A DNA stretch of 64,000 nucleotides from Lithodes maja. Taxonomy: Eukaryota > Arthropoda > Malacostraca > Decapoda > Lithodidae. The stretch spans positions 1-64,000 of the forward strand of contig JBAKBP010010361.1 in NCBI GenBank assembly GCA_037953745.1, written 5' to 3'. Position numbers and translations under genes: made by a program. Under the pieces are notes generated by a model. The model was not told the origin of the DNA, made no database searches, and was given only the letters and a program-made list of their open reading frames with translations. Positions 62,959 to 64,000 of this stretch are shown piece by piece (within the stretch, counting starts at the first letter, position 1; the number at the start of each line of letters is the position of its first letter).

Positions 62959-64000
62959 ATGTCTTATACCGGGTCAGAGGAGAATGGAGACACAGTACGT
63001 AATGTCGAAACTGAGGAACAGCAGCATGATGAAAGGGTTAATCGGGTGAACTGTGAGGAGGATGCTAGGATATTTTTGCAATGGCCTGTTACTGCCGAGC
63101 GGTTGGTGGGTATGGATCGGTACGGTCTTCAATGCCTGGCCACAGCTATCGGTCATGCGGTTACTAGCAGCATCACCAAGGATAACTTGATAACGTGTGT
63201 ACTGGGCAGGGTGACTGGTGAGCGAGATGGGTTGAGTGCTCAGAGCCCTTCGGCCATGCTTCCCCTACACTCGACTCCGAGCCATCCCAGTAGTTTGCCG
63301 ACCCCGGGTACGCTTCCGCAGTTGGGTGGTGACTGGCAGGGTGGGTTGCCCCTGGGGGGACCACCGGTAATTTCAAACATTGTAGCACCTTCACCTCCTC
63401 AAGGGTTAACTCCAGAATTATTGCTTCAGCTCGAATTAGCTAAGATCCAGCAGCAAATAGAATTAGCCAAGATAGAAGAGAGAAAAACTATCAGTCATGA
63501 GCACATAGAGCTAGCAAAAATCCAAGCTGAGTCGACTAGGTACTGTGCCGACATGGATGTAGAGAAGTCGCGAGTAGAGACAACGGGACAGCGACTTGGG
63601 GCTGGTAACCGTGTTCATGAGCAGTCTCTCTCGCACTTATTGAAACTGGTTCCGGTGTTTGATGAGAGTGGTGTAACAGAATTTTTCACACGCTTTGAGA
63701 AGTGCCAGGAACACCAGTGGCCAGAGAATAAATGGGCAGCACTTGTATCCTCTAGATTAATAGGCAAGGGTCTTAAAGCCTACGATGCGTTACCTTTGGA
63801 GTTATGTATTGTGTACGAGGATCTCAAGGAGGCTGTCCTGAGGGCTTACGAATTGCAACCAGAAACGTACCGTTTGAAGTTCCGGGGTGTAACTAAGGGA
63901 AGAGATAGCACCTTTTTGGAACACGCCCGGGACTTGTCCGATGCTATGGGGAACTGGCTCCGATCTGAGAAGGTCACAACATTTGATGAAATTAAGCAGT
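62959..64000 (+). CDS. Gypsy-type gag, 5' part (runs off the window)
   Basis: An open frame of 347 codons from the ATG at 62959 with no stop to the window end. The order is an acidic N-terminus, a Pro/Gly/Ser-rich linker (about residues 95-150), a helical coiled-coil-like stretch rich in ELAKIQQQ and ELAKIEER units (about 155-195), then a capsid-like region (about 215-347: SHLLKLVPVFDE, FFTRFEKCQEHQWP, RLIGKGLKAYDAL, LKFRGVTKG) typical of Gypsy gag proteins with a SCAN-like capsid fold. Gag packages element RNA into particles. It follows the LTR and PBS at the expected distance, so this may be an intact element continuing beyond 64000. The start is the first ATG of the frame. Confidence 0.75.
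   Translation, partial: MSYTGSEENGDTVRNVETEEQQHDERVNRVNCEEDARIFLQWPVTAERLVGMDRYGLQCLATAIGHAVTSSITKDNLITCVLGRVTGERDGLSAQSPSAMLPLHSTPSHPSSLPTPGTLPQLGGDWQGGLPLGGPPVISNIVAPSPPQGLTPELLLQLELAKIQQQIELAKIEERKTISHEHIELAKIQAESTRYCADMDVEKSRVETTGQRLGAGNRVHEQSLSHLLKLVPVFDESGVTEFFTRFEKCQEHQWPENKWAALVSSRLIGKGLKAYDALPLELCIVYEDLKEAVLRAYELQPETYRLKFRGVTKGRDSTFLEHARDLSDAMGNWLRSEKVTTFDEIKQ

Noticed and set aside
1..64000. tRNA, rRNA or hammerhead ribozyme genes
   Set aside because: I looked for tRNA-like A/B boxes with a cloverleaf, rRNA cores and the CTGATGA/GAAA hammerhead core near the hairpin MITEs and found none that I could support.

Overview
This window reads as repeat-rich intergenic DNA from an animal nuclear genome, most likely an arthropod and plausibly a crustacean. 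The grounds are spliced transposon genes with GT-AG introns, TATA boxes about 31 bp upstream of arthropod-like initiators, APE-type LINEs, Gypsy-like LTR elements, TTAA- and TWA-targeting MITEs, and many simple repeats and minisatellites. The species assignment is inference. I see no convincing ordinary host gene; the only candidate is a proline-rich tandem-repeat protein at 4046-5596.

Layout. 1-10344: decayed MITEs, foldback repeats, the repeat-protein ORF and a LINE fragment that split an older MITE. 10345-18030: an apparently intact two-ORF, RNase H-bearing LINE of the I group, running straight into a 2.3-kb 26-bp minisatellite (to 20338). 20339-28400: more TTAA MITEs, a diverged tandem block, a LINE 3' fragment, a 1.8-kb 47-bp minisatellite and microsatellites. 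28401-42216: a Harbinger-type terminal-repeat pair enclosing a second, complete Harbinger (H1, 29610-40988), which carries two LINE insertions. 42268-44453: MITEs, an LTR-like block and a duplicated segment. 44491-49794: Harbinger H2, intact. 49839-51111: a MITE and LTR sequence. 51112-57884: Harbinger H3, with a perfect 42-bp terminal inverted repeat. 57888-60576: minus-strand Gypsy remains. 60600-64000: a plus-strand Gypsy LTR, primer-binding site and the start of gag, running off the window.

The main system is a set of three different PIF/Harbinger elements within 30 kb, all built the same way. Each has a DDE transposase gene at the left end on the plus strand and a spliced MADF (Myb/SANT-like) partner gene at the right end on the minus strand, so the two genes converge. 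Each gene has a TATA box near its own terminus. In known PIF/Harbinger systems the MADF/Myb-like protein is needed with the transposase for nuclear import and end binding. Only H2 keeps both genes intact. In H1 and H3 the transposase is open but a LINE has landed in a coding exon of the partner gene. H2 is unusually informative because its pre-insertion target survives as a 275-bp paralogous copy 1.2 kb upstream.

Other notable items: a LINE with a 2A-like ribosome-skipping motif in its N-terminus and a 27-bp target-site duplication; two TTAA-flanked MITE families sharing a twin-hairpin core; a tandem duplication between the two ORFs of the I-group LINE; and strong, opposite strand-composition skews in the two LINEs.
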